From NCBI RefSeq assembly GCF_900103545.1, contig NZ_FNHH01000002.1, positions 209,462-273,461 on the forward strand: a stretch of DNA of 64,000 bases, read 5' to 3'. The notes under the pieces were generated by a model. That model made no database searches. It was not told the DNA's origin and saw only the letters and a program-made list of their open reading frames with translations. The stretch is from Daejeonella rubra. Lineage in GTDB: Bacteria; Bacteroidota; Bacteroidia; Sphingobacteriales; Sphingobacteriaceae. The position numbers and the translations under genes were made by a program. Positions 17,354-26,142 of the stretch are shown here, piece by piece. Within the stretch, counting starts at the first letter, position 1, and each line of letters starts with the position of its first letter.

Positions 17354-19759
17354 TTAGTGTTTTTTATTCTCGGCTTTATTCATGTTTTCTATCCCTTTGA
17401 TCAATGCATCAGGATTAAAGGAAATACTATCTATACCTTCTTCAATAAGAAACTCAGCAAATTCCGGAATATCGCTCGGCGCTTGCCCGCATAACCCAAC
17501 TTTAATGCCATTCCGTTTTGCTGCTCTGATTGTTTCCCGTATTAATCCTTTAACTGCCGGGTTCTCTTCATTGAAAAGATAGCTAACCAGGCTTGAGTCG
17601 CGGTCAAGACCAAGAGTTAGTTGGGTCAGATCATTGGATCCAATAGAGAAACCATCAAAAAGTTTAGCGAATTCATCTGCCAGCAGTACATTGCTCGGAA
17701 TCTCGATCATTACATAAACTTCAAGGCCATTTTCTCCTTTCCTTAGACCATTGCCTGACATTTCTGCAAGAACTTTTTCGCCTTCTTCAATCGTACGGCA
17801 AAATGGGATCATAAGTTTTATGTTTTTCAGCCCCATTTCATCGCGAACTTTTTTCATGGCGCGGCATTCTAATGCAAATGCTTTACGATAAAAGTCGCTG
17901 TAATACCTGGAAGCCCCACGCAAGCCTATCATCGGGTTCTCTTCCTGTGGTTCAAAATATTTACCTCCTAATAAATTGGCGTATTCATTGCTCTTAAAAT
18001 CACTTAGCCTCACAATAACATCATTGGGATAAAAGGCTGCAGCAACCAGGGCCACGGATTCTGCAAGATGGTCAACAAAATATTCTTTCCCATCTTCGTA
18101 TTCACCAGTGATCTTTTTTATTTCGCTCTGCAGTTCCTTATCAGTGATTTTTTCAGGTTCACATAGTGCCAAAGGATGGATCCGGATACTGTTTGATATG
18201 GCAAATTCCAGTCGTAATAACCCAACACCATTATTGGGGTAATTACTCAGTTCAAATGCCCGGTCTGGATCTGCAAGTATTAACATGGCCGATGTTTTCG
18301 GCAGACTGAGTTTGCTAAAATCCTGCTCTTCAACGATCCACTTTAATAGGCCCTCATAAATATTTCCATTTTTTCCATCCGCACAGGATACAGTGATTTC
18401 ATCACCAGTTTCAATTACTTTGGTGGCATTGCCTGAGCCTACTACCGCTACTGTTCCCAGCTCGCGGGCAACAATGGCCGCATGGCTGGTTCTGCCTCCT
18501 TTATTAGTTATGATTGCAGCAGCTTTTTTCAAAATCGGATCCCAGTCGGGATTGGTTATATCTGTAACCAGGATTTCTCCCTGTTGTAATTGTTTCCCTT
18601 CAGTTGGATTTTTGAGAATTCTGGCCTTCCCTGAGGCGATCTTGTCACCCAATGCGATTCCGCTTGCCAGTAGTTTTGATTTTTCGGCAAGCCAGAAAAT
18701 CTCATGAACCTGCTTCTTAGGTTTCGCATGTACCGTTTCAGGACGAGCCTGAACTATATAAAGTTTATTGTTCAGGCCATCTTTTGCCCATTCAATGTCC
18801 ATAGCCTTACCATAATGTTCTTCAATTGCCAGACACCATCCAGCTAGTTGGATAGCTTCGGCTTTATTTAAAGAAAGCTCTCCTTGCTTTTCCGCTGAAG
18901 TAGTTAAATTAAGTATTGTCTTTTCACTTGATTGCTGCTCTGATTTTTCTGCATAGATCATTGTGAATTCTTTTTTACCACAATGGGTTCTGAGTATAGG
19001 GTTGTATTTTTCTTCTTTAAGTGTCGGTTTAAATATGGTCCATTCATCTGGTGTAACCCTGCCCTGGACTATGTTTTCGCCCAGGCCCCAAATGCCGTTT
19101 ATAATGATCGTGTTTTTAAAACCCGTGTCGGGATCTATTGTAAATGCCACTCCAGATGAAGCTTTATCACTTCGGACCATTTGCTGTACCCCAACAGAAA
19201 TAGCTATATCCATCTCCATAAAACCCATATCATGGCGATACTTTATAGCTCTATCGGTAAATAGAGAAACATAACATTTATGTATTGCATCCAGTAATTG
19301 ATCTGCTCCATTGATATTCAGATAGGATTCCATTCTTCCTGCGAAGCTTGCTGTGGGCAGATCTTCGGCAGTTGCACTACTTCGGACAGCCACATCCAGT
19401 ACTTCAACACCAGCATTCTTACTAAGAATTGAATAGGCCTGTTTACATTGATTCTTTACTGCTTCCGGAATCACTGCCATTAAAATTAAATTCCTTGCCT
19501 TTTCTCCGATCTCCTGCAGGTTCGTGAAATTTTGACGGTCTAATGAGTATAAAAGATCATTTAATGCCTTTTCAATATTGTTTTCCCTGCGGAACAGGCG
19601 ATAAGCATCAGCACTTATGGCAAAACCATCAGGTATGTTTATTCCTTTGGATGATAATTGATTGAACATTTCTCCAAGTGAAGAATTCTTACCCCCAACT
19701 CGTGGTAGATCTTCAATACTGATCTTACTGAATGGAATTATGAAAAGTGTTGCAGGCAT
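17354..19759 (-). CDS. ppsA: Phosphoenolpyruvate synthase
   Basis: An 801-residue enzyme converting ATP and pyruvate to PEP, AMP and phosphate for gluconeogenesis. The N-terminal ATP-grasp-like domain opens with VGGKNSSLGEMFNQL; the swivelling phosphohistidine domain carries H426 in GGRTSHAAIVARELG; the C-terminal TIM barrel includes MIGLRGASRYYS, FSIGSNDLTQLTLGLDRDS and the catalytic Cys in GLCGQAPSD. Length and domain order are normal, and no residue is missing. It is upstream of the Ca2+-type ATPase gene. About 500 AT-rich bases separate it from the divergent histone-like gene. Confidence 0.93.
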   Translation of the reverse strand: MPATLFIIPFSKISIEDLPRVGGKNSSLGEMFNQLSSKGINIPDGFAISADAYRLFRRENNIEKALNDLLYSLDRQNFTNLQEIGEKARNLILMAVIPEAVKNQCKQAYSILSKNAGVEVLDVAVRSSATAEDLPTASFAGRMESYLNINGADQLLDAIHKCYVSLFTDRAIKYRHDMGFMEMDIAISVGVQQMVRSDKASSGVAFTIDPDTGFKNTIIINGIWGLGENIVQGRVTPDEWTIFKPTLKEEKYNPILRTHCGKKEFTMIYAEKSEQQSSEKTILNLTTSAEKQGELSLNKAEAIQLAGWCLAIEEHYGKAMDIEWAKDGLNNKLYIVQARPETVHAKPKKQVHEIFWLAEKSKLLASGIALGDKIASGKARILKNPTEGKQLQQGEILVTDITNPDWDPILKKAAAIITNKGGRTSHAAIVARELGTVAVVGSGNATKVIETGDEITVSCADGKNGNIYEGLLKWIVEEQDFSKLSLPKTSAMLILADPDRAFELSNYPNNGVGLLRLEFAISNSIRIHPLALCEPEKITDKELQSEIKKITGEYEDGKEYFVDHLAESVALVAAAFYPNDVIVRLSDFKSNEYANLLGGKYFEPQEENPMIGLRGASRYYSDFYRKAFALECRAMKKVRDEMGLKNIKLMIPFCRTIEEGEKVLAEMSGNGLRKGENGLEVYVMIEIPSNVLLADEFAKLFDGFSIGSNDLTQLTLGLDRDSSLVSYLFNEENPAVKGLIRETIRAAKRNGIKVGLCGQAPSDIPEFAEFLIEEGIDSISFNPDALIKGIENMNKAENKKH

Positions 19760-20214
19760 AATATATTTTTAATTAGATGTCCAGCCTTTGGTTTGGAAGC
19801 TTTAATAATGGGGATTGAAAATCAGGTTTAATAATTAACCGTATACATATCCTTTTTTTGCTTAATTATTTTAAGCGGGGCATTATTTTATTATTTGATA
19901 ATACTCAATGGGCATTTTTCAATCTGTTTCCCAAACCTGTTTTTCTTAGCAGATAATGTTGAAACAACGAATAAATATATTTGTTTTGAGCAGATTCCTG
20001 CCTGATAAGATTCATTGAAATTAATGATTTAGGTCATCATTAGTTGGAATTAATTTAAGATCTTTAATCGTCTGGAATGTACTTTTTCTGAAGCAGTATA
20101 TTTGATTGTGATGAGTAGAAATGCATTTTTGAAAGAAAATACATTATTTTTTTCTCTTTAAGATTAATTATTAATTTTCAGTTAATTATTGGTAAAAAAT
20201 AATTGAAAAAGGAC
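19760..20214. other. AT-rich divergent spacer
   Basis: About 455 bases between the ppsA start and the promoter of the histone-like gene. It should carry the ppsA promoter on the minus strand, but no complete Bacteroidetes box pair was found there. No small gene, repeat or hairpin stood out. Confidence 0.4.
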
Positions 20215-20244
20215 TTGTCAATACATGTAATTAAATTAGATTTG
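20215..20244 (+). promoter_or_regulatory. Bacteroidetes-type promoter of the histone-like gene
   Basis: TTG (20215-20217), a 19-base spacer and TAGATTTG (20237-20244) match the -33/-7 consensus TTG and TAnnTTTG. Transcription should begin near 20250, leaving a leader of about 17 bases before the ATG at 20267. Confidence 0.7.
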
Positions 20245-20266
20245 TTTAACCTTAAAAAAAATAACA

Positions 20267-20446
20267 ATGGATAAATTTACAAAAATGAAAGATCTGTTTG
20301 CTTCAGTTGAAGTTGACGCTAACAAATTCTACAATTCAGGAAACAGTGCAGCTGGAACAAGAGTACGTAAAGGCATGCAAGATTTGAAAAATTTGGCTCA
20401 GGATATCAGAAACGAAGTTACTGAGAAAAAAAATAGTGGTAAATAA
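20267..20446 (+). CDS. Histone H1-like (Hc1-like) small DNA-associated protein
   Basis: A 59-residue protein, MDKFTKMKDLFASVEVDANK at the start, then FYNSGNSAAGTRVRKGMQDL and a lysine-rich end. It is basic, Cys- and Trp-free, and almost wholly helical. This is the short Hc1-like histone H1 homologue widespread in Bacteroidetes; the AAGTRVRKGMQDLKNLAQ segment is its conserved core. The family is thought to bind and compact DNA, by analogy with chlamydial Hc1. It has its own consensus promoter and a long perfect terminator, so it is probably a strongly expressed single gene. It is easily missed in automated annotation because of its length. Confidence 0.85.
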   Translation: MDKFTKMKDLFASVEVDANKFYNSGNSAAGTRVRKGMQDLKNLAQDIRNEVTEKKNSGK

Positions 20447-20462
20447 TTTTTCCTGCTATTGC

Positions 20463-20506
20463 AAATAATTAAAAAGGCCTGCTTTAGCAGGCCTTTTTAA
20501 TTATTT
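20463..20506. terminator. Long perfect bidirectional terminator
   Basis: AATTAAAAAGGCCTGC (20467-20482) pairs perfectly with GCAGGCCTTTTTAATT (20487-20502) around a TTTA loop, and pairing extends a few bases further out. A and T tracts on both sides let it serve the histone-like gene and the minus-strand gene ending at 20513. Confidence 0.9.
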
Positions 20507-20512
20507 TGTTTT

Positions 20513-21409
20513 TTATGCAGATTCCAAAGGGTCAAAATATAGGCAGCAATTATAGTTTTTTTCAAGAAGCAGGTCGATGGTTTTGCTAACAAATTGCAAA
20601 TGCTCTTCACTTTTATTCTGATTCTCTGAAATGAAATTATGTAGCTCCATGATTAAATGCTGGATCAAGTCGCTATTGGAGGTACTAATTACATCATCTA
20701 TGATGTACAAAATGTGACTTTTAACCATTGATTCAATTCGTATTTTGCTTAACATTTTAAGATAAGTTCTAATAAGTTCAATCTTATTGAATTTGTTTCT
20801 GGCTTTGAGCCTTTGTTTAAAAAAGTCCAGATCATATACATCGCCTTCATTCAGAAAAATCTGGGCAATTGCCAGATCAAGATTGCCACTTGAGGTATTA
20901 GCCCTGAATTTTGCCATGTGGTAAGCCCTGTCTCTGTTTAGTTTATATAATCCGTTAATTCCGGCAGCCGATTCTTTCGAGCTTTTAAGTAATGAGCTTG
21001 AAAAGAATAGGTCATAGAACTGCATGTTGTTTTTGGCAGAGAGTTTTTCAAGGGCCAATGTTCTCAATTGTAATTTTTCATCATTTCGGGCAATATCTAT
21101 CAAAATCCTTTCCATTTCACTACTGTTGTCAGTTGAAAAATCATAGTTTTTTAATACATATATCTTTACCTGTGAACAGAAATCATGAAGGGCGTCAATA
21201 AAAACAGTAGTAGGAATGGTATATTTTCCTGCAACGTTGAGGAGATATTTAATTGATTCCAGCCGTTCCTGATAGTTTTTTGATGAATAAAACTGTTCAA
21301 CATATTTATCTGCATCCTTTTGCCCATCATTGATCAGCATTTTAAGGAATCCCCTGGTATATCTACTGCTATACCTTTCTTTTTTAATTAGATCCAGGTT
21401 TGTACTCAT
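20513..21409 (-). CDS. Helical-repeat (HEAT/ARM-like) protein of unknown function
   Basis: A 298-residue soluble protein with no signal peptide. It is almost wholly helical, with spaced helix pairs (YQERLESIKYLLNVAG, LQLRTLALEKLSAKNN, FNKIELIRTYLKMLSKI) resembling degenerate HEAT or armadillo repeats. No catalytic motif is seen; the C-terminal NCCLYFDPLESA contains the only adjacent Cys pair. It starts about 100 bases downstream of the NTF2-like gene on the same strand. Proteins of this shape usually act as scaffolds, but no partner is evident here. Confidence 0.6.
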   Translation of the reverse strand: MSTNLDLIKKERYSSRYTRGFLKMLINDGQKDADKYVEQFYSSKNYQERLESIKYLLNVAGKYTIPTTVFIDALHDFCSQVKIYVLKNYDFSTDNSSEMERILIDIARNDEKLQLRTLALEKLSAKNNMQFYDLFFSSSLLKSSKESAAGINGLYKLNRDRAYHMAKFRANTSSGNLDLAIAQIFLNEGDVYDLDFFKQRLKARNKFNKIELIRTYLKMLSKIRIESMVKSHILYIIDDVISTSNSDLIQHLIMELHNFISENQNKSEEHLQFVSKTIDLLLEKNYNCCLYFDPLESA

Positions 21410-21512
21410 ATTCTCGATTATGGTATTTTTTCATTAAGCTGCTTTATTCAATTTAGCTTTAATTATAAAGTCAGATATTTTACTTCTGAATTGGAACTCT
21501 TTTTATTCAGAC

Positions 21513-21968
21513 CTATCTTCGTGTAATAATTCTTGGCTTTTCTGCATTTGTAAAGAATTTGTTGATTCTTGTAATCTGCCAGCCTTGATTTTTGTCGAGT
21601 TCTATCGTGATGAAATTCTCGATTATGAAATCCTCATAAATGAAATTAACTTTTGCCAAAACCAGAGCTTCGCTGCTCGCTATTAATTCAAAATTGGTAG
21701 AACAGTTTTGAACAATTCCATCATTCTGCTTTGCCAGTTTCATGATCGATAGTTGATTCTGTGTTAACACTTCTTCACCCTTCGTGAATTTAAGGATAGC
21801 ATCTTTACTCAGGATCTTTGACAATTTGCTGGCATCTGTATTTACATGGCTTTCTGCAAACTCTGAAATGATATTTTTTGCGGTTTTAAATGGACGGTTA
21901 TTTGCAAAAGCTGTGAGAGTTAAGGCAGTACTCAGTACGGCACCAAACAGGAATGATTTAAATTTCAT
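21513..21968 (-). CDS. Exported NTF2-like (SnoaL/DUF4440-type) protein
   Basis: A 151-residue protein with a signal peptide (FLFGAVLSTALTLTAFA, cleavage near residue 22). The mature part matches the NTF2-like cone fold: a helix FKTAKNIISEFAESHVN, the segment DASKLSKILSKDAILKFTKG, and paired strands LVLAKVNFIYEDFIIENFIT and GWQITRINKFF. No enzymatic residues are assigned. Paralogues of this kind are common in the phylum and mostly unstudied. It is probably the first gene of a unit with the helical-repeat gene. Confidence 0.65.
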   Translation of the reverse strand: MKFKSFLFGAVLSTALTLTAFANNRPFKTAKNIISEFAESHVNTDASKLSKILSKDAILKFTKGEEVLTQNQLSIMKLAKQNDGIVQNCSTNFELIASSEALVLAKVNFIYEDFIIENFITIELDKNQGWQITRINKFFTNAEKPRIITRR

Positions 21969-22353
21969 GACTTGTGGTTTTTAGTTTAATTAATAACCTA
22001 AAGTTCAGTAGTAAATGAGGGTTGGATATAAGCTAAAAGCACCATTTATAAAAGGTAACATAAATGATATTTTGTATTTGATTGATTTATTTTATTTAGG
22101 AATTTTTTATATAAACTATTGATAAATAATTAGTTATGTTTATTATTTTGATGATAATTCTATTCTGTTTTCAATTATTTAAGGGCAAATTGAAAATGTT
22201 CTTTGTTAAAAAATGTTAATGAGAATAAATGCCAGATATTTCATGTTGATTGCTTAACTTATTTTGTGAATATTTAATATCTGGAGGGACTGATAAATAG
22301 GTTATTCCAGCTTTAATATTATATTTATTAGTTGCGAGATAGGTTTTGTAATT
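21969..22353. other. AT-rich divergent spacer
   Basis: About 385 bases, very AT-rich, between two divergent genes for small exported proteins. Promoters for both should lie here. TAGGTTTTG close to the plus-strand start is one base longer than the -7 consensus. No gene or repeat was recognised. Confidence 0.4.
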
Positions 22354-22833
22354 ATGTTTAAAAAAATATTTTTTTTCTGTATTTTTCTTGTCATCCATTT
22401 GGTCAGTTCAGCCCAATCCAGTTCCTCATTTAATAAATTAGCCTTCCTGAATGGCAGATGGTCATTAAAGACTGAAAGGGGTAAAATTGTAGAATTTTGG
22501 AAACAGACCGATGATTCACTACTGGAAGGAATTAGTTATTCTATCAGTCATACAGGTGATAGTACATTGTTGGAAACTGTAAAACTCCAGAAATTGGATG
22601 GTGATATCTTTTTCATTCCCACAGGATATGGTGGAGGGAATAATAGTACTGTAGCTTTTAAGCTTATTTCTGCTGAGAATAATACCTTTATCTTTGAGAA
22701 TAAGGAGCATGATTTTCCCTCCCGTATCGTTTATCGATTAGTCTCAGATGATAAAATTATTGCATGGATAGAAGGGTCAATTAATGGAAAATTCAAGAAA
22801 ATTGAATACCCTTATTCAAGGGAAACCCCCTAG
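22354..22833 (+). CDS. Exported DUF6265-like protein
   Basis: A 159-residue protein with signal peptide (IFFFCIFLVIHLVSSAQ). The mature part is a single beta-barrel-like domain: LAFLNGRWSLKTERGKIVEF, SLLEGISYSI, and the telling motif ENKEHDFPSRIVYRL near the end, which matches DUF6265 proteins. The role is unknown; a lipocalin-like binding function is often suggested for this fold. Its stop codon TAG overlaps the opposing AraC gene stop within one CTAG, so no space is left for a terminator. Confidence 0.68.
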   Translation: MFKKIFFFCIFLVIHLVSSAQSSSSFNKLAFLNGRWSLKTERGKIVEFWKQTDDSLLEGISYSISHTGDSTLLETVKLQKLDGDIFFIPTGYGGGNNSTVAFKLISAENNTFIFENKEHDFPSRIVYRLVSDDKIIAWIEGSINGKFKKIEYPYSRETP

Positions 22834-23699
22834 AAATTTAGTCGGAATTTGCCTGGTGTTATCTTGTTCATTGCCTTAAAAAGGCGAATGAATGAACTTG
22901 GACATTCAAAGCCAATGATCTCCACGATTTCATTGATGGTGTATTCGGAATGCTTTAGCAGGTATTTTGACCTGTCTATCCTAACCTGGATAAGGTATTG
23001 ATGCGGAGATTTCCCATAGGCCTGTTTGAAGGTTCGCAACAGATGGTTTACCGATAAACAGGCACTTTGTGCAATATCTTCTAAATCTATATTTTTATTG
23101 TAGTTACTGATAATGTACTCTTTAGCTAATGTCAGTCGTTTTAAGATCTCTACTTTGGTGCTTTTATTCAGAAATTTCAGATTTTCAGATTTGCTCACTA
23201 CCTCATTTTTATAGACTTTAAAGTAATTTATGAGGCAGTGATGCAGATATTCATTGACCAGCAAATCATCAGGGGCCTCCTGCTCAAGTTGTTGTTTTAA
23301 ATGCATGATATTATACTTCATATCACCATCAAAGGGATAAATAGTCTCTAAAAAGAAGTTTTCAGATATTTCCTCGTTAAAAAAGGGCTCATCCAGGAGT
23401 TCTTTTTGGGTTTTATGATGCGATCTATAGAAATCAGAAAGAAATGTTGGGGAAAATGAAATCGAAAGATTATTTACAGGAATATAGGAATCTACTTTGC
23501 TGGAATAACTCGTTCCCTGGTTAATTGCAAGAAAACTATCCGGAAAAAGATTCAATTTTCGCCTGCCTATGTTATAGCTTGTATTGCCATTAAACACTGT
23601 TTTTATTGAGAAATTACTGATATGTTCTGGATAGAAGGCCTGCTTTACAGTCTCACTTGATATCTGATTGTTATTCTTAAGTACTCGTATGAATTTCAT
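22830..23699 (-). CDS. AraC-family transcription regulator
   Basis: A 289-residue regulator. The N-terminal 180 residues are a divergent sensor region with an AraC cupin-like layout (GRRKLNLFPDSFLAINQGTS). Residues about 190-289 form the double helix-turn-helix: IDLEDIAQSACLSVNHLLRT, then FKQAYGKSPHQYLIQVRIDR, and YTINEIVEIIGFECPSSFIR before FKAMNKITPGKFR. The gene follows the VOC-like gene by 20 bases on the same strand, so it may control that gene and itself. The ligand is unknown. Confidence 0.88.
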   Translation of the reverse strand: MKFIRVLKNNNQISSETVKQAFYPEHISNFSIKTVFNGNTSYNIGRRKLNLFPDSFLAINQGTSYSSKVDSYIPVNNLSISFSPTFLSDFYRSHHKTQKELLDEPFFNEEISENFFLETIYPFDGDMKYNIMHLKQQLEQEAPDDLLVNEYLHHCLINYFKVYKNEVVSKSENLKFLNKSTKVEILKRLTLAKEYIISNYNKNIDLEDIAQSACLSVNHLLRTFKQAYGKSPHQYLIQVRIDRSKYLLKHSEYTINEIVEIIGFECPSSFIRLFKAMNKITPGKFRLNF

Positions 23700-23719
23700 G
23701 GCTAAAATGATTAAAGTTC

Positions 23720-24157
23720 TTATAAGGATTCAGTATAAGTTCTTTCTTCCAATAAAGTATACCGGTCGTTATGCCCTAAAAAATCGACTTGCAAGCCTGC
23801 AGCAGTATATTCCGGTCTGTTGACAAATTCGATCCCTGCAATCAGGTATTTATGGTAATCTCTCAGGCAATCATCAGTATGAACTATAATGTGTTGGATT
23901 TCAGGGTCATTTTCAAGCTCTTTTATAATCAATGTTATTGTTTTCCCATTTGAATCTTGAAGAGTTATTGGTTCCAAAAAAACCATTTTATCGAAATTCA
24001 TTTCTTCTTCCAATTGAAAATTCAGGCTCATTAAAATAAAATTTATTGCATCTGATATTTTCCCGGCAAGATCAGGGATATAACTCATCCGGATAGTTAA
24101 AGGCTTACGATCCGTTAGCTTTGGCTGATCTCTATTATTTTGATTTGGGTTTAACAT
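23720..24157 (-). CDS. Glyoxalase/bleomycin-resistance (VOC)-like protein, divergent
   Basis: A 145-residue cytoplasmic protein. The C-terminal half has the VOC pattern: HIIVHTDDCLRDYHKYLIAG (strand and helix), IEFVNRPEYTAAGLQVDF and the final strand HNDRYTLLEERTY, equivalent to the metal-ligand Glu strand of glyoxalases. The N-terminal half (RMSYIPDLAGKISDAINFIL) fits the first beta-alpha unit but lacks the usual His ligand, so catalysis is uncertain and binding is possible. It is the upstream partner of the AraC regulator. Fold assignment is moderate, function unknown. Confidence 0.55.
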   Translation of the reverse strand: MLNPNQNNRDQPKLTDRKPLTIRMSYIPDLAGKISDAINFILMSLNFQLEEEMNFDKMVFLEPITLQDSNGKTITLIIKELENDPEIQHIIVHTDDCLRDYHKYLIAGIEFVNRPEYTAAGLQVDFLGHNDRYTLLEERTYTESL

Positions 24158-24345
24158 AGATTGCAGCTTTAAAAATCCTTTTGCTTGTTTTTGTTTATAT
24201 GACGCTATCTGTTACAAAATGTTGCTGGGAAAATCAAAAAAAGTGATTTTCGCATATATTCTAATCCCGGATCTGTACTGTGTATGCAGAGAGCCTTATT
24301 TACTCAAATAATCCGTTCAATTGTATTAGATTTGTAGTAGAAATT

Positions 24346-24726
24346 ATGAAAGATTTTAAGAATTATTATCTCATACAGGCAAGTCCTGAAGAGGTATATC
24401 TGGCATTAACCAATCCCCTGACAATCTCATTATGGACAGGTGCTGAAGCAATAATGAGCACTGAGCCTGGCTCAGAATTTTCTCTATGGGATGATAGTAT
24501 CGTTGGAAAGAACATAGAATTTATCGAAAATAAAAAAATAGTTCAGCAATGGTACTTTGGTGATCAGCCTGAAGAGTCAATTGTGACTTTTATACTGCAC
24601 CCTGATAAAAATGGGACATCTCTGGAACTCCGGCATACAAATATTCCTGATTCCGATATTCAGGATATGATCGATGGCTGGAACTTGAACTATTTTGGCG
24701 CACTTCAGGATTTTTATGAAGAGTAA
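24346..24726 (+). CDS. SRPBCC-domain (AHSA1/START-like) protein
   Basis: A 126-residue protein. A GTG at 24280 opens the frame earlier, but ATG 24346 (MKDFKNYYLIQASPEEVYLA) gives the normal N-terminus of the SRPBCC fold, and the box TAGATTTG lies just upstream at 24327-24334. Typical features are ASPEEVYLALTNPLTISLWT, GSEFSLWDDSIVGKNIEFIE, KIVQQWYF, TSLELRHTNIPD and the last helix around DGWNLNYFGALQDFYEE. Such domains bind hydrophobic ligands in a deep pocket; AHSA1-like members are often stress-related. No partner gene is obvious. Confidence 0.78.
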   Translation: MKDFKNYYLIQASPEEVYLALTNPLTISLWTGAEAIMSTEPGSEFSLWDDSIVGKNIEFIENKKIVQQWYFGDQPEESIVTFILHPDKNGTSLELRHTNIPDSDIQDMIDGWNLNYFGALQDFYEE

Positions 24727-24790
24727 CCACCTTAAATTAATTTAGTTTCAAATGATAAGCAACAATAATTTATAGTTTTTGTTTGCCTGA

Positions 24791-26113
24791 TCATTCACTT
24801 ACCTCATTTTTTAAAATCACCGGATTAGAAGCAGGAGCTAAAAATTTTACTTCCCAATATAAGTATCCAACCACAATAAAATATTCCAGGCCTGTAATCC
24901 AATAGTTTTCATTGTATGGTAAAGTACGATAGCTCATATAGCTTAGGGGGATTAGTGCAGACCAAACCAGAATAAAACGGTATCTGACGAATATACTTAA
25001 GGCAACCAGGGGTGTCAGGTACCAGGGATGAACTACTGCTGCAAATCCAAGATAGATTAAGAGTACCCAGAAGAAACCAGAGAGTGTATCTGATTCTTTG
25101 AGATAAATATACACCATTCCTGTCAGGGTGAAAAGGATCATCAGCTTGCTTATTAATACAATTGGATTATAGTCAATTGCCGCCCAGCCAATGGTCCTGA
25201 AAAGTAAATAGATACCTCCATTAAATTCAAATTTTCCATAATAAAGATTCAGACTTTCGGTGATATGAGATATACGTTCAGGCGTATTTATAATTCCGAT
25301 GCTTAGCAGAGTCGTTATTAGAATGCATATTAATCCATACCATACAGTTTTCATTAAGCCGATTTTTTTAATGAGTAGGGGGATAACCAGTATCGGTAAT
25401 AGCTTTGCCTGTATGGCGAGTGATAATGCAGCTGCTGATCCAATAAATCTCTGATTGTAGAAAAGCAGAACAGTAAGCAGGAAAAAGAAGATCATGAATG
25501 CTTCAAAGTGTATGTTTCCTGTAAGCTCTAGGATGACAAGGGGGTTAAGAAGATAGATTAAAACGAGTGAAAGGTCTTTTTTTCTTTTTAGAATAAGCCT
25601 GTACAAGATATAGATCGTTCCAATTTCAGAAAAGAATATCATCGACTTCAGGACTATTAAATTTACCTGCAAGTTATCTTGCCCAATTCCTGAAGCAATC
25701 TTAAATAGTATCTGAGAGAACGGGGGATACACACTAAAATAATCAGGAGAGTTGAGCAAAGGGAACAATTGATTTAAAAAGGCATCTGAGTTCTGATTTA
25801 AGAATTGCCTGGGAGTGAAGTCGAAGGGGTTAAAACCTAATTGTTGAATCCGTCCATCCCAGATAAAGCGATAAAAATCATCCGACAAAGCTGGTATTGA
25901 AAAAATAAGGCAAAACCGAAATAATATGCCACTAAGTAGAAGAACATTGAAATTATAAGCGCCTTTATTTTTTATTATTAAATAACTGAGCAGAAATAAG
26001 GAAGTATAAACAGTAATGAGAAGTTCAAAGTTTGATCTTTCAATAAAATAGCCCATCAGAACATAGCCTGCAAGAGATATGATCAGAAGTGAATACAATG
26101 TCAATCTAGGCAT
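24791..26113 (-). CDS. GT-C type membrane glycosyltransferase (mannosyltransferase-like)
   Basis: A 440-residue protein with about eleven membrane helices. The first large extracytoplasmic loop carries SDDFYRFIWDGRIQQLG, the acidic motif expected of polyprenyl-phosphate-sugar dependent GT-C enzymes (GT87/MptB-like), followed by NPFDFTPRQFL and YFSVYPPFSQILF. A further conserved-looking site is VVHPWYLTPL near the C-terminus. It should transfer a sugar from a lipid carrier to a glycan or lipid on the outer face of the inner membrane. Two family 2 enzymes at 33-35 kb could make the lipid-linked donor, but that link is only inference. Single gene, divergent from the BtuF-like gene by 29 bases. 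Confidence 0.75.
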   Translation of the reverse strand: MPRLTLYSLLIISLAGYVLMGYFIERSNFELLITVYTSLFLLSYLIIKNKGAYNFNVLLLSGILFRFCLIFSIPALSDDFYRFIWDGRIQQLGFNPFDFTPRQFLNQNSDAFLNQLFPLLNSPDYFSVYPPFSQILFKIASGIGQDNLQVNLIVLKSMIFFSEIGTIYILYRLILKRKKDLSLVLIYLLNPLVILELTGNIHFEAFMIFFFLLTVLLFYNQRFIGSAAALSLAIQAKLLPILVIPLLIKKIGLMKTVWYGLICILITTLLSIGIINTPERISHITESLNLYYGKFEFNGGIYLLFRTIGWAAIDYNPIVLISKLMILFTLTGMVYIYLKESDTLSGFFWVLLIYLGFAAVVHPWYLTPLVALSIFVRYRFILVWSALIPLSYMSYRTLPYNENYWITGLEYFIVVGYLYWEVKFLAPASNPVILKNEVSE

Positions 26114-26142
26114 TTATAAAAAATAGCTTAATTTGTAAAAGT

